A DNA stretch of 64,000 nt, taken from assembly GCF_002564045.1 (NCBI RefSeq), contig NZ_PDJK01000002.1, positions 992,001 to 1,056,000 on the forward strand, given 5' to 3'. The stretch is from Amycolatopsis sulphurea. GTDB taxonomy: Bacteria; Actinomycetota; Actinomycetes; Mycobacteriales; Pseudonocardiaceae. The position numbers and the translations under genes were made by a program. Below the pieces are notes generated by a model that saw only the letters and a program-made list of their open reading frames with translations, had not been told where the DNA came from and did no database searches. Every line of letters begins with the position of its first letter. Position 1 is the stretch's first letter. Shown here in pieces: positions 46,587-55,404 of the stretch.

Positions 46587-47690
46587 TCAGGCGGACTCGG
46601 CCTGCCGGCGCCAGCGGATGCCCGCTTCGAGGAACCCGTCGATATCGCCGTCGAGCACCGAGGAAGGGTTGCCGACCTCGTGCTCGGTGCGCAGATCCTT
46701 GACCATCTGGTACGGGTGCAGCACGTAGGAGCGCATCTGGTTGCCCCAGCTGGAACCGGCATCCTTGAGCGCATTCAGTTCGGCGCGCTCTTCCTCCTTT
46801 TTCCGCTGCAGCAGCCGCGCCTGGAGGACCTTCATCGCGGCCGCGCGATTCTGCAGCTGCGATTTCTCGTTCTGACAGGAAACGACGATGTTCGTCGGAA
46901 GGTGGGTGATGCGCACCGCGGAGTCGGTGGTGTTCACGCTCTGTCCACCGGGGCCCGACGATCGGTAGACATCGACGCGGATGTCCTTTTCCGGAATGTC
47001 GACGTGATCGATTTCCTCGACCTCCGGCAGCACCTCGACGTGGGCGAAGGAGGTCTGGCGGCGGCTCTGGTTGTCGAACGGCGAGATCCGCACCAGCCGG
47101 TGGGTGCCCTGTTCGACCGAGAGCGTGCCGTACACGTAGGGCGCGGACACCTTGAACGTGGCGGACTTGATGCCGGCTTCCTCGGCGTAGGAGATGTCGT
47201 AGACGTCCGTGGGATAGCCGTGGCGTTCGGACCAGCGCAGGTACATCCGGAGCAGCATCTCGGCCCAGTCGGCCGCGTCCACGCCACCCGCTTCGGAGCG
47301 GATGGTGACCACCGCGTTGCGGTCGTCGTACTCGCCGGAGAGCAGGGTGCGGACCTCGAGCCCGTCGATCTCCTTGACCAGCTCGCCGAGGTCGGTCTCC
47401 GCCTCGTGCATACTGGCGGAGTCGCTCTCGGCGGAGGCCAGCTCGTAGAGCACGCCCAGATCGTCGAGGCGCTGGCGCAGCTCGGAGACCCGGCGCAGCT
47501 CGCCCTGGCGGTGCGACAGCTGGCTGGTGACCTTCTGCGCCTCCTCCGGGTTGTCCCAGAGGGTGGGGCTGGAGGCCTGTTCCTCGAGCGTGGCGACCTG
47601 TGCCCGCAGTGCGTCGAGGTCCATCACCGACTCGATCTGCGTCAGCTTGCCGGTCAGGTCCCGCAACGAGGCATCGAACTCATCACTCAC
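46587..47690 (-). CDS. prfB: Peptide chain release factor 2
   Basis: A 367-aa factor that terminates translation at UGA and UAA. The anticodon-mimic tripeptide is SPF (VRISPFDNQ), which marks RF2, and the catalytic loop is GGQ ([10 protein letters not shown]). GTG 47690 ([12 protein letters not shown]) begins the family sequence. The frame is continuous, so there is no programmed frameshift of the E. coli type. Order prfB - ftsE - ftsX - smpB is conserved in actinobacteria. Confidence 0.96.
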   Translation of the reverse strand: MSDEFDASLRDLTGKLTQIESVMDLDALRAQVATLEEQASSPTLWDNPEEAQKVTSQLSHRQGELRRVSELRQRLDDLGVLYELASAESDSASMHEAETDLGELVKEIDGLEVRTLLSGEYDDRNAVVTIRSEAGGVDAADWAEMLLRMYLRWSERHGYPTDVYDISYAEEAGIKSATFKVSAPYVYGTLSVEQGTHRLVRISPFDNQSRRQTSFAHVEVLPEVEEIDHVDIPEKDIRVDVYRSSGPGGQSVNTTDSAVRITHLPTNIVVSCQNEKSQLQNRAAAMKVLQARLLQRKKEEERAELNALKDAGSSWGNQMRSYVLHPYQMVKDLRTEHEVGNPSSVLDGDIDGFLEAGIRWRRQAESA

Positions 47691-47712
47691 GTTGGCCAAG
47701 GTTACGGCAAAA

Positions 47713-47741
47713 CCCACGACCGGTTGCGCACCGGTCGTGGG
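47713..47741 (-). terminator. Terminator between padR-like gene and prfB
   Basis: CCCACGACCGGT and ACCGGTCGTGGG form a 12-bp stem with a 5-base loop. On the minus strand TTTT follows, as in a factor-independent terminator for the PadR gene. Confidence 0.75.
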
Positions 47742-47754
47742 GTCGCCCGTGATA

Positions 47755-48255
47755 TCAGGCCTGCGGAATCGCGTCGAGCAGCTTCAGCGCGGCCTTGGCC
47801 TGCGCCTGAGCGAACTCCGCGACGGCCTTGGCGTAGGGCCCGTCGGCCGCCTTCGTGGCCACCTTGGCCTCCTCCAGCCTGCCCTGATAGGAGGTACGCG
47901 CCGCCTCCAGCAGGCCGGACCGCTGCTTGGCGGTCAGCGATCCCGCGTGCACCAGCCGCAGGATGAGCGGGCTGCGCAGGTGATCGGGACCGGCCTCGGA
48001 GGCCAGCCACGTCTTGAACGCCTTCTTGCCCGCGGCCGTCAGTACGTATTGCTGGCTGGAGCGTGGTCCCTGCTTGCCCAGCCGGACAAGCCCTTCTTTG
48101 GACAACGCGGGCAGCTCGCGATAGACCTGGCTGCGAGTGACACTGAAAAAGGCGCCGAACCGCTCGTCGGCTCCAGCGACCAACTGCCCACCCGTGGCGG
48201 GACCGTCGTGCAGCAAACCGAGCAGCGCAGCTGCCGTAGCATTCAATTCGGACAC
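47755..48255 (-). CDS. PadR-family transcriptional regulator
   Basis: A 166-aa regulator with the PadR winged helix: [41 protein letters not shown] and [20 protein letters not shown], then a helical C-terminal dimerisation part. Its promoter side holds two copies of the TGTCCACA-type motif (48287 and 48309). The target is unknown; no close divergent gene is visible. Confidence 0.87.
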   Translation of the reverse strand: MSELNATAAALLGLLHDGPATGGQLVAGADERFGAFFSVTRSQVYRELPALSKEGLVRLGKQGPRSSQQYVLTAAGKKAFKTWLASEAGPDHLRSPLILRLVHAGSLTAKQRSGLLEAARTSYQGRLEEAKVATKAADGPYAKAVAEFAQAQAKAALKLLDAIPQA

Positions 48256-48472
48256 GCTCTCTACCGTCCCACTTCATTGCGGCTATGTCCACAGTGGCCA
48301 GCAATCTGTCCACAATGGCTGGTCAACAACCCTCGTTCAGCCCAACCCGAAGGCATGTCCTTTGTGGACCCGAATACCCTCTGCAACCCCCCGCGCACCT
48401 TTACCCCCTGCCGCAACCACCACCCGAGCGACCCCGCGCTGGCGAACAGCGAACGATCTGCGCGCACAAAAA

Positions 48473-48508
48473 GGCACCCGGCCTGCACATTCGTGCAGGC
48501 CGGGTGCC
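48473..48508 (-). terminator. Terminator of the first initiator tRNA
   Basis: A 16-bp perfect stem (arms begin GGCACCCGGCCTGCAC) with a 4-base loop, followed on the minus strand by TTTTT. Confidence 0.85.
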
Positions 48509-48516
48509 TTGACAAG

Positions 48517-48590
48517 TAGCGGGGACAGGATTTGAACCTGCGACCTCTGGGTTATGAGCCCAGCGAGCTACCGAGCTGCTCCACCCCGCG
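48517..48590 (-). tRNA. Initiator tRNA-fMet (CAU), copy 1
   Basis: A 74-nt cloverleaf. Anticodon loop CTCATAA sits on a stem with three G-C pairs (GGG/CCC), and positions 1 and 72 do not pair (C and U); both are initiator features. T-loop is TTCAAAT. CCA is not encoded. Identical to the copy at 50310-50383. Confidence 0.95.
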
Positions 48591-48715
48591 TCGTTGTAAG
48601 GAGAACACTACACACCCCCGTCCTGCCCCCGGACACCACCCCCCGCTAAACCCCTTTCCGCAGCCCACACGGCCGGAGGCGGTCAAGACGGCACGTCCCG
48701 AGGTAAACTCCGGAC

Positions 48716-49765
48716 GTGCCGGAGCAGCAGGCGCCGCGGACCCGGCGAGGCCCCAAGCCGCGCATCAGCCTCGACGCTGTGCTCGACGCCGCCCGGACGC
48801 TGCCTTACGAAGAACTCACCATGGCCGCGGTGGCCGCACGAGTCGGCGTCTCCACACCCACCCTCTACGGGTATGTCGCCGGCCGAGACGCACTCCTGTC
48901 GGCCCTGGCGCAACGGATCTCGCTCGCCCTCGAGCCACCCGATCCCGAGCTGCCCTGGCAGTCCTGGATCCGGGAACTGGCGAAAGTGCTCTTCACCGCG
49001 CTGACGGACAACCCCATCCTGGCCAGCTCGGAGACGTGGACCCAGCTGGTTCGTGCCTCTGCGGATCTCATCACCACCGGCCACCGCGTGCTGCGGCGCG
49101 ACGGCTTCTCCGATCAGCAGGCCCGATCGCTGATCGGGGCAACGCTCAACCTTTCCCATTCCCACGCCGTGCACTCCGTCATGCCTCGGCCGGACAATGC
49201 CGGAGACAACGCGGAACTCGACGAAGACACCATCACATTTGTGACGGCCACGTACGGCGGTGCGACGCACGAGCAGTTCCTCGACGAACAACTCGATCTC
49301 GTGATCAGAGGAGCCAGACCGGGCGACGATGCCGAATGCCGTCCCGGCCAGGAACGGTCAGGCCAAGCTCGCGGAACAAGAACGCGAGTTCATCGGTGTG
49401 CCATTCCACGACGGTGCTCATTTCCCCGATCCCGTGTGCCACGCCGTCCCACACGCGTAGGAGCACTGCGTGCTCGCTACTGCTGGCAGCCTGCAGTCGC
49501 GCGGCAAGCTTGCGGGAGTGCCAGGGCGGGCATGAAAGGTCGTCTCGCCCGGCGGACAGCAACACGCTCGGGTAGTGGCGGCCCTCGACGACGTTGCGGT
49601 ACAGGTTGTACGCGGCGAGAACGGCCGCATCATCCGGGTCGTTGTACTCGTCGACGCAGGTGGGGAGCACGACCGGGTCTCGCACCACGCGCTGCACGGC
49701 TGCCACGGCTACGAGCAGCCCGCCGTTCGACCGGCCGTAGACGGCCAATGACGCGGGGTTCGTGA
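48716..49765 (+). CDS. TetR-family regulator with an abnormal antisense-derived C-terminal tail
   Basis: GTG 48716. Residues 1-205 are a normal TetR protein: RISLDAVLDAARTLPYEELTMAAVAARVGVSTPTLYGYVAGRD gives the helix-turn-helix (in two parts), and the ligand domain ends near QFLDEQLDLVIRGARP. From about 49325 the frame runs on for about 145 codons of Arg-rich sequence that is simply the opposite strand of a prolyl oligopeptidase remnant. A natural stop has been lost at the junction. The regulator may still fold; the tail is unlikely to have a function. Confidence 0.75.
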   Translation: MPEQQAPRTRRGPKPRISLDAVLDAARTLPYEELTMAAVAARVGVSTPTLYGYVAGRDALLSALAQRISLALEPPDPELPWQSWIRELAKVLFTALTDNPILASSETWTQLVRASADLITTGHRVLRRDGFSDQQARSLIGATLNLSHSHAVHSVMPRPDNAGDNAELDEDTITFVTATYGGATHEQFLDEQLDLVIRGARPGDDAECRPGQERSGQARGTRTRVHRCAIPRRCSFPRSRVPRRPTRVGALRARYCWQPAVARQACGSARAGMKGRLARRTATRSGSGGPRRRCGTGCTRRERPHHPGRCTRRRRWGARPGLAPRAARLPRLRAARRSTGRRRPMTRGS

Positions 49766-49962
49766 ACGTCAACGCCTCCACCCTGCTGCGCAACCGTTCC
49801 CTGCCGGGAACCGCACACAGATAATCGCGGGCAGCCTCCACTGACAACCTCAGGGTCGGTGTCGTCCTCCAGCCACTGATACGGGTCGATGAAGGACAGC
49901 CCACCCTCAGTGTCCTGCTAGGGGCGCACGACGGCTTCGGGTTGCGCGGCACGCAGGTTCTT
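49305..49962 (-). pseudogene. Prolyl oligopeptidase remnant (N- and C-terminal pieces, middle deleted)
   Basis: The C-terminal piece keeps the catalytic region: VYGRSNGGLLVAVAAVQR (nucleophile Ser in GRSNGG), VLLSAGRDDLSCPPWHSRKL (Asp) and GVAHGIGEMSTVVEWH (His). In another frame just upstream lies a fragment of the propeller start (FIDPYQWLEDDTDPEVV), itself behind an in-frame TAG. Some 400 residues of the usual 700 are missing between them. It converges on the TetR gene. Confidence 0.8.
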
Positions 49963-50261
49963 CTCCTCAAGGGTGCTCTCGGGTCAGAGAACGTGCGACG
50001 TGACCGAACTCCGGCGACGAGGTGGCGGCGCCGGTCCCGGTCACCACTCCCAAAACTCTGAACATGCTTCGGAGTTTTGCCAAAGGGGATCGCACCGCTG
50101 CGCTCGCAACGGTCCACCCCGGACTTGCCGCCCCGCCGCACCACGGCCGAGCACGCCCTCCGTCGAGCCACCAGACCGGCAGCTGCCGCCATGCGGTCAA
50201 CGCCGTTAGGTGCCGATGCCGGATGCGAAATCTGCTTCCGAACAAATCCGGAGTGAACATA
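49963..50261. other. Gene-free stretch
   Basis: I find no coding sequence. The only structure is an inverted repeat (CAAAACTC and GAGTTTTG, 50049-50077). Confidence 0.45.
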
Positions 50262-50295
50262 CAAAGGCCACGATCAGCTTGATCGTGGCCTTTGT
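50262..50295 (-). terminator. Terminator of the second initiator tRNA
   Basis: CAAAGGCCACGATCA and TGATCGTGGCCTTTG form a 15-bp stem with a 4-base loop directly past the tRNA 3' end. The stem base ends in TTTG. Confidence 0.8.
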
Positions 50296-50309
50296 GCGGT
50301 CTTGCGTTG

Positions 50310-50383
50310 TAGCGGGGACAGGATTTGAACCTGCGACCTCTGGGTTATGAGCCCAGCGAGCTACCGAGCTGCTCCACCCCGCG
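50310..50383 (-). tRNA. Initiator tRNA-fMet (CAU), copy 2
   Basis: Identical to the copy at 48517-48590 over all 74 bases and the next few upstream bases, with the same three G-C pairs in the anticodon stem and the unpaired 1-72 position. It has its own terminator, so each copy is a separate transcription unit. Confidence 0.95.
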
Positions 50384-50451
50384 TCGGTGACACCTACCTT
50401 ACGCCGGGGTTTCCCCCGGGCGCAAAGCAGGTGCCTATTCCGTAACGGAGA

Positions 50452-53442
50452 TCACCCGCCGGGCTGCTGAGGTGCCGCACTGGCCGGTGCCGAACTGGGT
50501 TTGGCCGCCTCGTATTCCTTGGTCGCCGCGTCGAGCGCGGTGAGCGCCGCACCCTGGTCCGTGAAGTTCCCGGACTGCTGTGCGGCCTTGAGCTTGGCCA
50601 GCGCCGACTGGATGTCGGCGACGGCCTTGTCCAGCGCCGGGTTGCTGCCCTGGTTCGGCGGCGGGGTGGCCGGTGCGCTCGGCGTGCTCGGTTTGGCCGG
50701 CTGGGTGCTCGGTGTGCCGTCCGCGGGCGGGGTGGTCGCCGCGACGCCGGTCCCGGTGCCGAACACCTGGTCCAATGCCTCGTTGAGTGTGGAGGCGAAC
50801 CCGATCTTCGAGCCGTAGGACACCAGCACCCTGGCCAGCTGCGGATAACTCAGTTGGTTGCGCTGGCGGATGTAGACCGGTTCCACGTAGAGGAACCCGT
50901 CGGCCACCGGCAACGTGATGAGGTTGCCGTAGATGGGAATGACGTTGGGGTTGTTGAGCAGGGTGCGGTCCTGGGCGACTCTGGGGTCGCTCTGGAATCT
51001 GTTCTGCACCTGCACCGGTCCGTCGACCTGGTTCGCCCCGCTGGCCGGGGGTAATCGGAGTACCCGGATGGTGCCGTAATCCTGCGGATCGGAGGAGACC
51101 GACATCCAGGCGGACAGATATTGCCGTTGCAGCCCGGTCAGCGCACTGGTGAGCTGGAACGTGGCCCGCCCTTCGCCGGCCGCATTGGCGAGCACGTAGT
51201 ACCCGGGCTGGTTGGCCACATTGGCCGCGGTCGTGGTAGAGCTGCCGTCCTCGGTCGGATCCTGCGGCACACTCCAGAAAGCCTGTTGCGCGTAGAACTC
51301 CTGCGGACTGTCCACATGGTACCGCGCGAGCAGTTCCCGCTGGATCTTGAACAGGTCCTCGGGATAGCGGAAGTGCGAACGCAGTTCCGGGGAGATTTCG
51401 GAACTGGGTTTGACCAGCCCCGGGAACACCTTCTCCCAGGCCTTCAGCACCGGTTCGTTGTCGTCGACCGAATACAGGGTGACCGCGCCGTCATAGGCGT
51501 CGACGGTCGCTTTCACCGAGTTCCGGATGTAATTGATCGAGTTGTTGGCCTGTTTCGCGACGCCGTTGAGGGAATCGTTGGTGGCCTCGCCGAGCTGGGT
51601 CTGCTGGGCGTACGGGTAGTTGTTGAGCGTGGTGTATCCGTCGACGATCCACTGGATCCGGCCGTTCACGACCGCCGGGTACGGATCGCCGTCGAGGGTG
51701 AGCCACGGGGCGACCTTGCTGACCCGGTCGCGTGGTTCGCGGTTGTACATGATCTTCGAGCCGTCGCCGATGGCGTCGGAGAAGAGGATGTTGCGCTCGC
51801 CGTATTCGGCGGCGAACGCGAGCCGGTTGAACCAGTTGTCCAGCGAAACGCCGCCCTTGCCCTGGTAGATGTACCCGCGCTGGCTGTCGGTGTCGTATTC
51901 GCCGGGTGCTTGCCCCGGCGTGCCGCCGACGATGGCGTAGTCGTTCTCGTTGGTCAGCTCGCCGTAGTAGATGCGAGGCTGCTTGACCTGGATGCCTGGC
52001 TGGCCGTTGACCGAGCCCGCGCCGGACGGGTTGGTCGTGTCGCTGGTCGTGGCGAGCGGGTAGCCACCGTCGGAGTTGGAGTCCTTGACCGCGCGGTCGA
52101 TGGTGTTGGCCGGCGCCGCGACGAACCCGTTTCCGTGCGTGTAGACCAGGTGCTTGTTGATCCAGTTGGTCTGGTTGCCGGTGAGCCCGTCGGTCTTGAT
52201 CTCCTTGGCGGCCACGATGTAGTCCTGCACGGTGCCGCCGACGTTGTACCGGTCGATGTCCAGCTTCGCCGGGAACCCGTAGAAGTTCTCCCGGCCGACG
52301 CGCTGGGTGAAGGTGTCGCTGAGGATGTTCGGGTCGAGCAGCCGGATGTTGGACACCGTGCCGGTGTCCGCCTTCACCGCTTCCGGCGTGGCCTCGGTCT
52401 TGCCGGGATATTGCTCGTATTTCACCTTGGTGAGCCCGAACGCGGACCGGGTGGCGTCCATATTGCGCTGAATGGACGTGGCTTCCTTGTCGTTGGCGTT
52501 CGGCTTGACCGAGAACTGGTCGAGGATGGCCGGCCAGGCGACGCCGATCAGCACCCCGGACAGGATCAGCAGCACGAGCGAGATGGCCGGCAGCTGGAGA
52601 TTGCGCAGGAACGCGCCGGCGAAGAAGGCGACCGCGCAGATCACCGAGATGCACAGCAGGATCAGCTTCGCGGGCAGGACCGCGTTCAGATCGGTGTAGG
52701 TGGCGCCGTTGAACAACGGCATGTCCCGGTTGGACAGCAGCAGGTTGTACCGGTCGAAGAAGTATTCGGCCGCCTTCAGCAGCACGAAGATGCCGACCGT
52801 GATGGCCAGCTGGGCCCGGGCGGGCCCGGCGAGCTGGCCGCCGCGGCCGGCCAGCCGGATGCCGCCGAAGAGGTAGTGCGCGATCAGCGCGCCGAAGAAC
52901 GAGACCACCACGGTGATGAACAGCCAGCCGAGCAGCCAGTTCACGAACGGCAGGGTGAAGGCGTAGAAGCCGATGTCGATGCCGAACTGGGGGTCCGCCT
53001 GGCCGAACGAGGTCCCGTTGAGGAACAGCTGGACGGTCTGCCAGTCGCCCATCGCGGACACGCCCGCGATGATCCCGGTGAGCACCGGGATGCCGATGCC
53101 GAACAGCCGGATCCGCGCGACCACCACCGAGCGGTAGCGCGAGAGCGGATCGTCGCGGCCGGACACCGGCACGAACACCGGGCGGGTGCGGTAGGCGATG
53201 ATCAGGCTGACCGCGAGTGCCCCGCCGACCAGCAGCCCGACCACGAGGAAGAGCACGATCCGGGTGAGCAGCTCGGTGGTGAACACCGAGCGGGCCTGCA
53301 CCTCGCCGAACCACAGCCAGTCCACGTAGGTGTCCAGCAGCCGGACACCCAGCAGCAGCCCCAGCACGATCACCGCGGCGATGATGAGGAGGATCCGGCT
53401 GCGGCGGGACAGCTTCAGGCTCACCGGGGGCCGAGTCGCCAC
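50452..53442 (-). CDS. UPF0182 family membrane protein (Rv3193c-like)
   Basis: A 996-aa protein of the COG1615 family. The first about 320 residues carry seven membrane helices (RILLIIAAVIVLGLLLGVRLLDTYVDWLWFGE in parts). A large extracytoplasmic domain follows (FGLTKVKYEQYPGKTEAT, YTHGNGFVAAPANTIDR, SRGYIYQ-like segments, GNLITLPVADGFLYVEPVYI). The C-terminus has a Pro/Thr-rich linker and a helical end. Function is unknown. GTG 53442 (VATRPPVSLKLS) begins the family sequence. Its neighbours match the M. tuberculosis Rv3193c region. Confidence 0.9.
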   Translation of the reverse strand: MATRPPVSLKLSRRSRILLIIAAVIVLGLLLGVRLLDTYVDWLWFGEVQARSVFTTELLTRIVLFLVVGLLVGGALAVSLIIAYRTRPVFVPVSGRDDPLSRYRSVVVARIRLFGIGIPVLTGIIAGVSAMGDWQTVQLFLNGTSFGQADPQFGIDIGFYAFTLPFVNWLLGWLFITVVVSFFGALIAHYLFGGIRLAGRGGQLAGPARAQLAITVGIFVLLKAAEYFFDRYNLLLSNRDMPLFNGATYTDLNAVLPAKLILLCISVICAVAFFAGAFLRNLQLPAISLVLLILSGVLIGVAWPAILDQFSVKPNANDKEATSIQRNMDATRSAFGLTKVKYEQYPGKTEATPEAVKADTGTVSNIRLLDPNILSDTFTQRVGRENFYGFPAKLDIDRYNVGGTVQDYIVAAKEIKTDGLTGNQTNWINKHLVYTHGNGFVAAPANTIDRAVKDSNSDGGYPLATTSDTTNPSGAGSVNGQPGIQVKQPRIYYGELTNENDYAIVGGTPGQAPGEYDTDSQRGYIYQGKGGVSLDNWFNRLAFAAEYGERNILFSDAIGDGSKIMYNREPRDRVSKVAPWLTLDGDPYPAVVNGRIQWIVDGYTTLNNYPYAQQTQLGEATNDSLNGVAKQANNSINYIRNSVKATVDAYDGAVTLYSVDDNEPVLKAWEKVFPGLVKPSSEISPELRSHFRYPEDLFKIQRELLARYHVDSPQEFYAQQAFWSVPQDPTEDGSSTTTAANVANQPGYYVLANAAGEGRATFQLTSALTGLQRQYLSAWMSVSSDPQDYGTIRVLRLPPASGANQVDGPVQVQNRFQSDPRVAQDRTLLNNPNVIPIYGNLITLPVADGFLYVEPVYIRQRNQLSYPQLARVLVSYGSKIGFASTLNEALDQVFGTGTGVAATTPPADGTPSTQPAKPSTPSAPATPPPNQGSNPALDKAVADIQSALAKLKAAQQSGNFTDQGAALTALDAATKEYEAAKPSSAPASAAPQQPGG

Positions 53443-53607
53443 GGCAACGCTCCTGTCTTCGTCAACACGTACGCAGGGTGCCGGAACGGGCGGGCCGCAC
53501 TGGTCCCCTGATTGCTCTAACTCTACGGAGGGTGTCCGAGTTCCCTCGCCCCGCCCGAACTCCGAGGCGCGGCGGCAGCCCGGGCGGCGGCCTGCGACGA
53601 TGTCGCC

Positions 53608-54159
53608 ATGCCATCGAGTGAGCCCTCCGCCGCACGCCCGGTCGCCGATCTGGCGCGGGAAGTCGAAGAGTTCGTCGCCGCCGGGGGCTGGGATCAGCCG
53701 CCGCAGCTGTTCGCGCTGGTCCCGACCGCGGCGCTGCTGGACGAGCAGCCCGAGCTGGCCGGTCAGCTGGACCGGGCGAACCCGCTGACCCCGGTGGCGC
53801 AGGACGCATTGCCCGACGGCGACCTCGGTGAATCGCTCGGCCGGATCGCCTGGCCGGAAATCGTCGTCGGCTGCGCGCTGGCACAGGAGATCATCGTGCT
53901 GCCGCCGGACGTGGAGGCCGAACTCGAGGGCGTCGCCGAGGCGGACGGCGACCGGCTGCGCCGCGCGGCCGCGGACCACCCCCGGCGCACCGAGGCCCGG
54001 CTCGTCGCCGCGGTTCTGCGGGACGGCGAGCAGGCCTGCGTGATGCGGCTGCGCGGAGTCTCCGCCGAAGGCGGCGAGGAGGCCGTGGACGAACTCGTGG
54101 AAAGCCCGGACCTCGCACCGAACCTGATCGAGGCGCTGACCACGACCCTGCATCCCTGA
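53608..54159 (+). CDS. PPA1309-family hypothetical protein
   Basis: A 183-aa acidic soluble protein (LAREVEEFVAAGGWDQPPQLFALVPT; RIAWPEIVVGCALAQEIIVLP; RLVAAVLRDGEQACVMRLRG). The family is found in actinobacteria beside the UPF0182 and PDZ-Lon genes, and its role is unknown. It lies between them on the other strand. Confidence 0.82.
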   Translation: MPSSEPSAARPVADLAREVEEFVAAGGWDQPPQLFALVPTAALLDEQPELAGQLDRANPLTPVAQDALPDGDLGESLGRIAWPEIVVGCALAQEIIVLPPDVEAELEGVAEADGDRLRRAAADHPRRTEARLVAAVLRDGEQACVMRLRGVSAEGGEEAVDELVESPDLAPNLIEALTTTLHP

Positions 54160-54193
54160 TCCGCCGGTTTCCCGGGCCGGGTCGTCCTCGCGC

Positions 54194-55315
54194 TCAGCAG
54201 TGCGCGACCGGACGGCCCGCCTTCAGGTTCTCCAGCTGGATCAGCGCATCGTCCAGTGTGGACACCTTGATCAGATTGAGCCCGTCCGGCCGCGCGGAGA
54301 CGGCCTCCGCGCAGTTGTGCGCGGGCACGAGGAAGTCGGTGGCCCCGGACTCCCGGGCACCGACCACCTTGAACGAGATTCCGCCGATCGGGCCAACCTG
54401 CCCGGTCTCGCTGATCTCGCCGGTCCCCGCGATGTGCCGTCCGGCGGCGAGGTCGCTCTCCGGTTTTCCGGGCGGGGTCAGCCGGTCGATGATCGCCAGG
54501 GTGAACATCAGCCCGGCGGACGGGCCGCCGACGTCCTGCAGCGAGATCGCGACGTTGAACGGTGCGTTCACCCGGTCGACCGCGGTGAGCCCGAGGAAGC
54601 CCTGCGCTCGGTCGTCGCGGTGGGCCAGCGTCAGCTCGGCGGTCTGCTCGGCCCCGCCGGAACGCTGGAAGACGACCGGCACGCGCTGCCCCGGCTTGGT
54701 CCCGGTGAGCGCCGCGGCGACTTCGGTGGATTCCTTGATCTGCTTGCCGTTCACGGTGATCAGCCGGTCGCCGGGGGCGAGCACGTGGTCGGCCGGGCTG
54801 CCCGAGACGATCTCCTTGGCCACCACCTGCACCGGGTGGCCGAGATGCCGCAGCGCGGCGACCTGTGCGGCGGTCTGCGAGTCCTGCAGCTGCTGGATGT
54901 TCTCCTGTTTCACCTGTTCATTGGTTTCGCCGGGCTTGTAGTACTCCTCACGCGGGGCGAGCGCGTACCGCCCGCTGGCCCAGAGGCCGAGCGCGGTGAA
55001 CAGGTTGAGCCCGTCGTTCAGCGAAACGGTGGTCATCCGCAGCTCGCCGCTGGTGCCGTAGGTCTGCTGCCCGTTGACCTGGATCACCGGGTTGCCCGCG
55101 GCGTCCTTGCCGAGCGTGTCGTAGGTCGGCCCGGGGCTGATCGCGACGTAGGGCACTTGGACCAGGAACCCGACCACTACGAACACCAGGAACAGTGCCC
55201 CGCTGACCAGCAGCGTCCAGCCGCGCCGGGTCATCCGGCGGTCCGTACGGGCCGGTTCGCGGGACGTGGCCGGGCGCTGACTCGGGGTCGCGGTCTCCTC
55301 GTCGGGTTTGGTCAC
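54194..55315 (-). CDS. Membrane-anchored PDZ - Lon-type serine protease (Rv3194c/YlbL-like)
   Basis: A 373-aa protein with one N-terminal membrane helix (TLLVSGALFLVFVVVGFLV), an extracytoplasmic PDZ domain (GSPADHVLAPGDRLITVNGKQI) and a Lon S16 domain. The Ser-Lys dyad is visible in QDVGGPSAGLMF and GGISFKVVGA. The family processes or degrades exported proteins. It is divergent from the DUF2342 hydrolase gene, 89 bases apart. Confidence 0.9.
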   Translation of the reverse strand: MTKPDEETATPSQRPATSREPARTDRRMTRRGWTLLVSGALFLVFVVVGFLVQVPYVAISPGPTYDTLGKDAAGNPVIQVNGQQTYGTSGELRMTTVSLNDGLNLFTALGLWASGRYALAPREEYYKPGETNEQVKQENIQQLQDSQTAAQVAALRHLGHPVQVVAKEIVSGSPADHVLAPGDRLITVNGKQIKESTEVAAALTGTKPGQRVPVVFQRSGGAEQTAELTLAHRDDRAQGFLGLTAVDRVNAPFNVAISLQDVGGPSAGLMFTLAIIDRLTPPGKPESDLAAGRHIAGTGEISETGQVGPIGGISFKVVGARESGATDFLVPAHNCAEAVSARPDGLNLIKVSTLDDALIQLENLKAGRPVAHC

Positions 55316-55404
55316 GTGCGACAGCGTACGGTGACGGAGTTCGCTTCACGGTGAAGGCCATGGTTGACGCGCTGAGCGGGTCCGTACCCGCGTACGGTGG
55401 TCCT

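Noticed and set aside
46587..47717. Programmed frameshift in prfB
   Set aside because: The frame is continuous from the GTG at 47690; no in-frame UGA is present.
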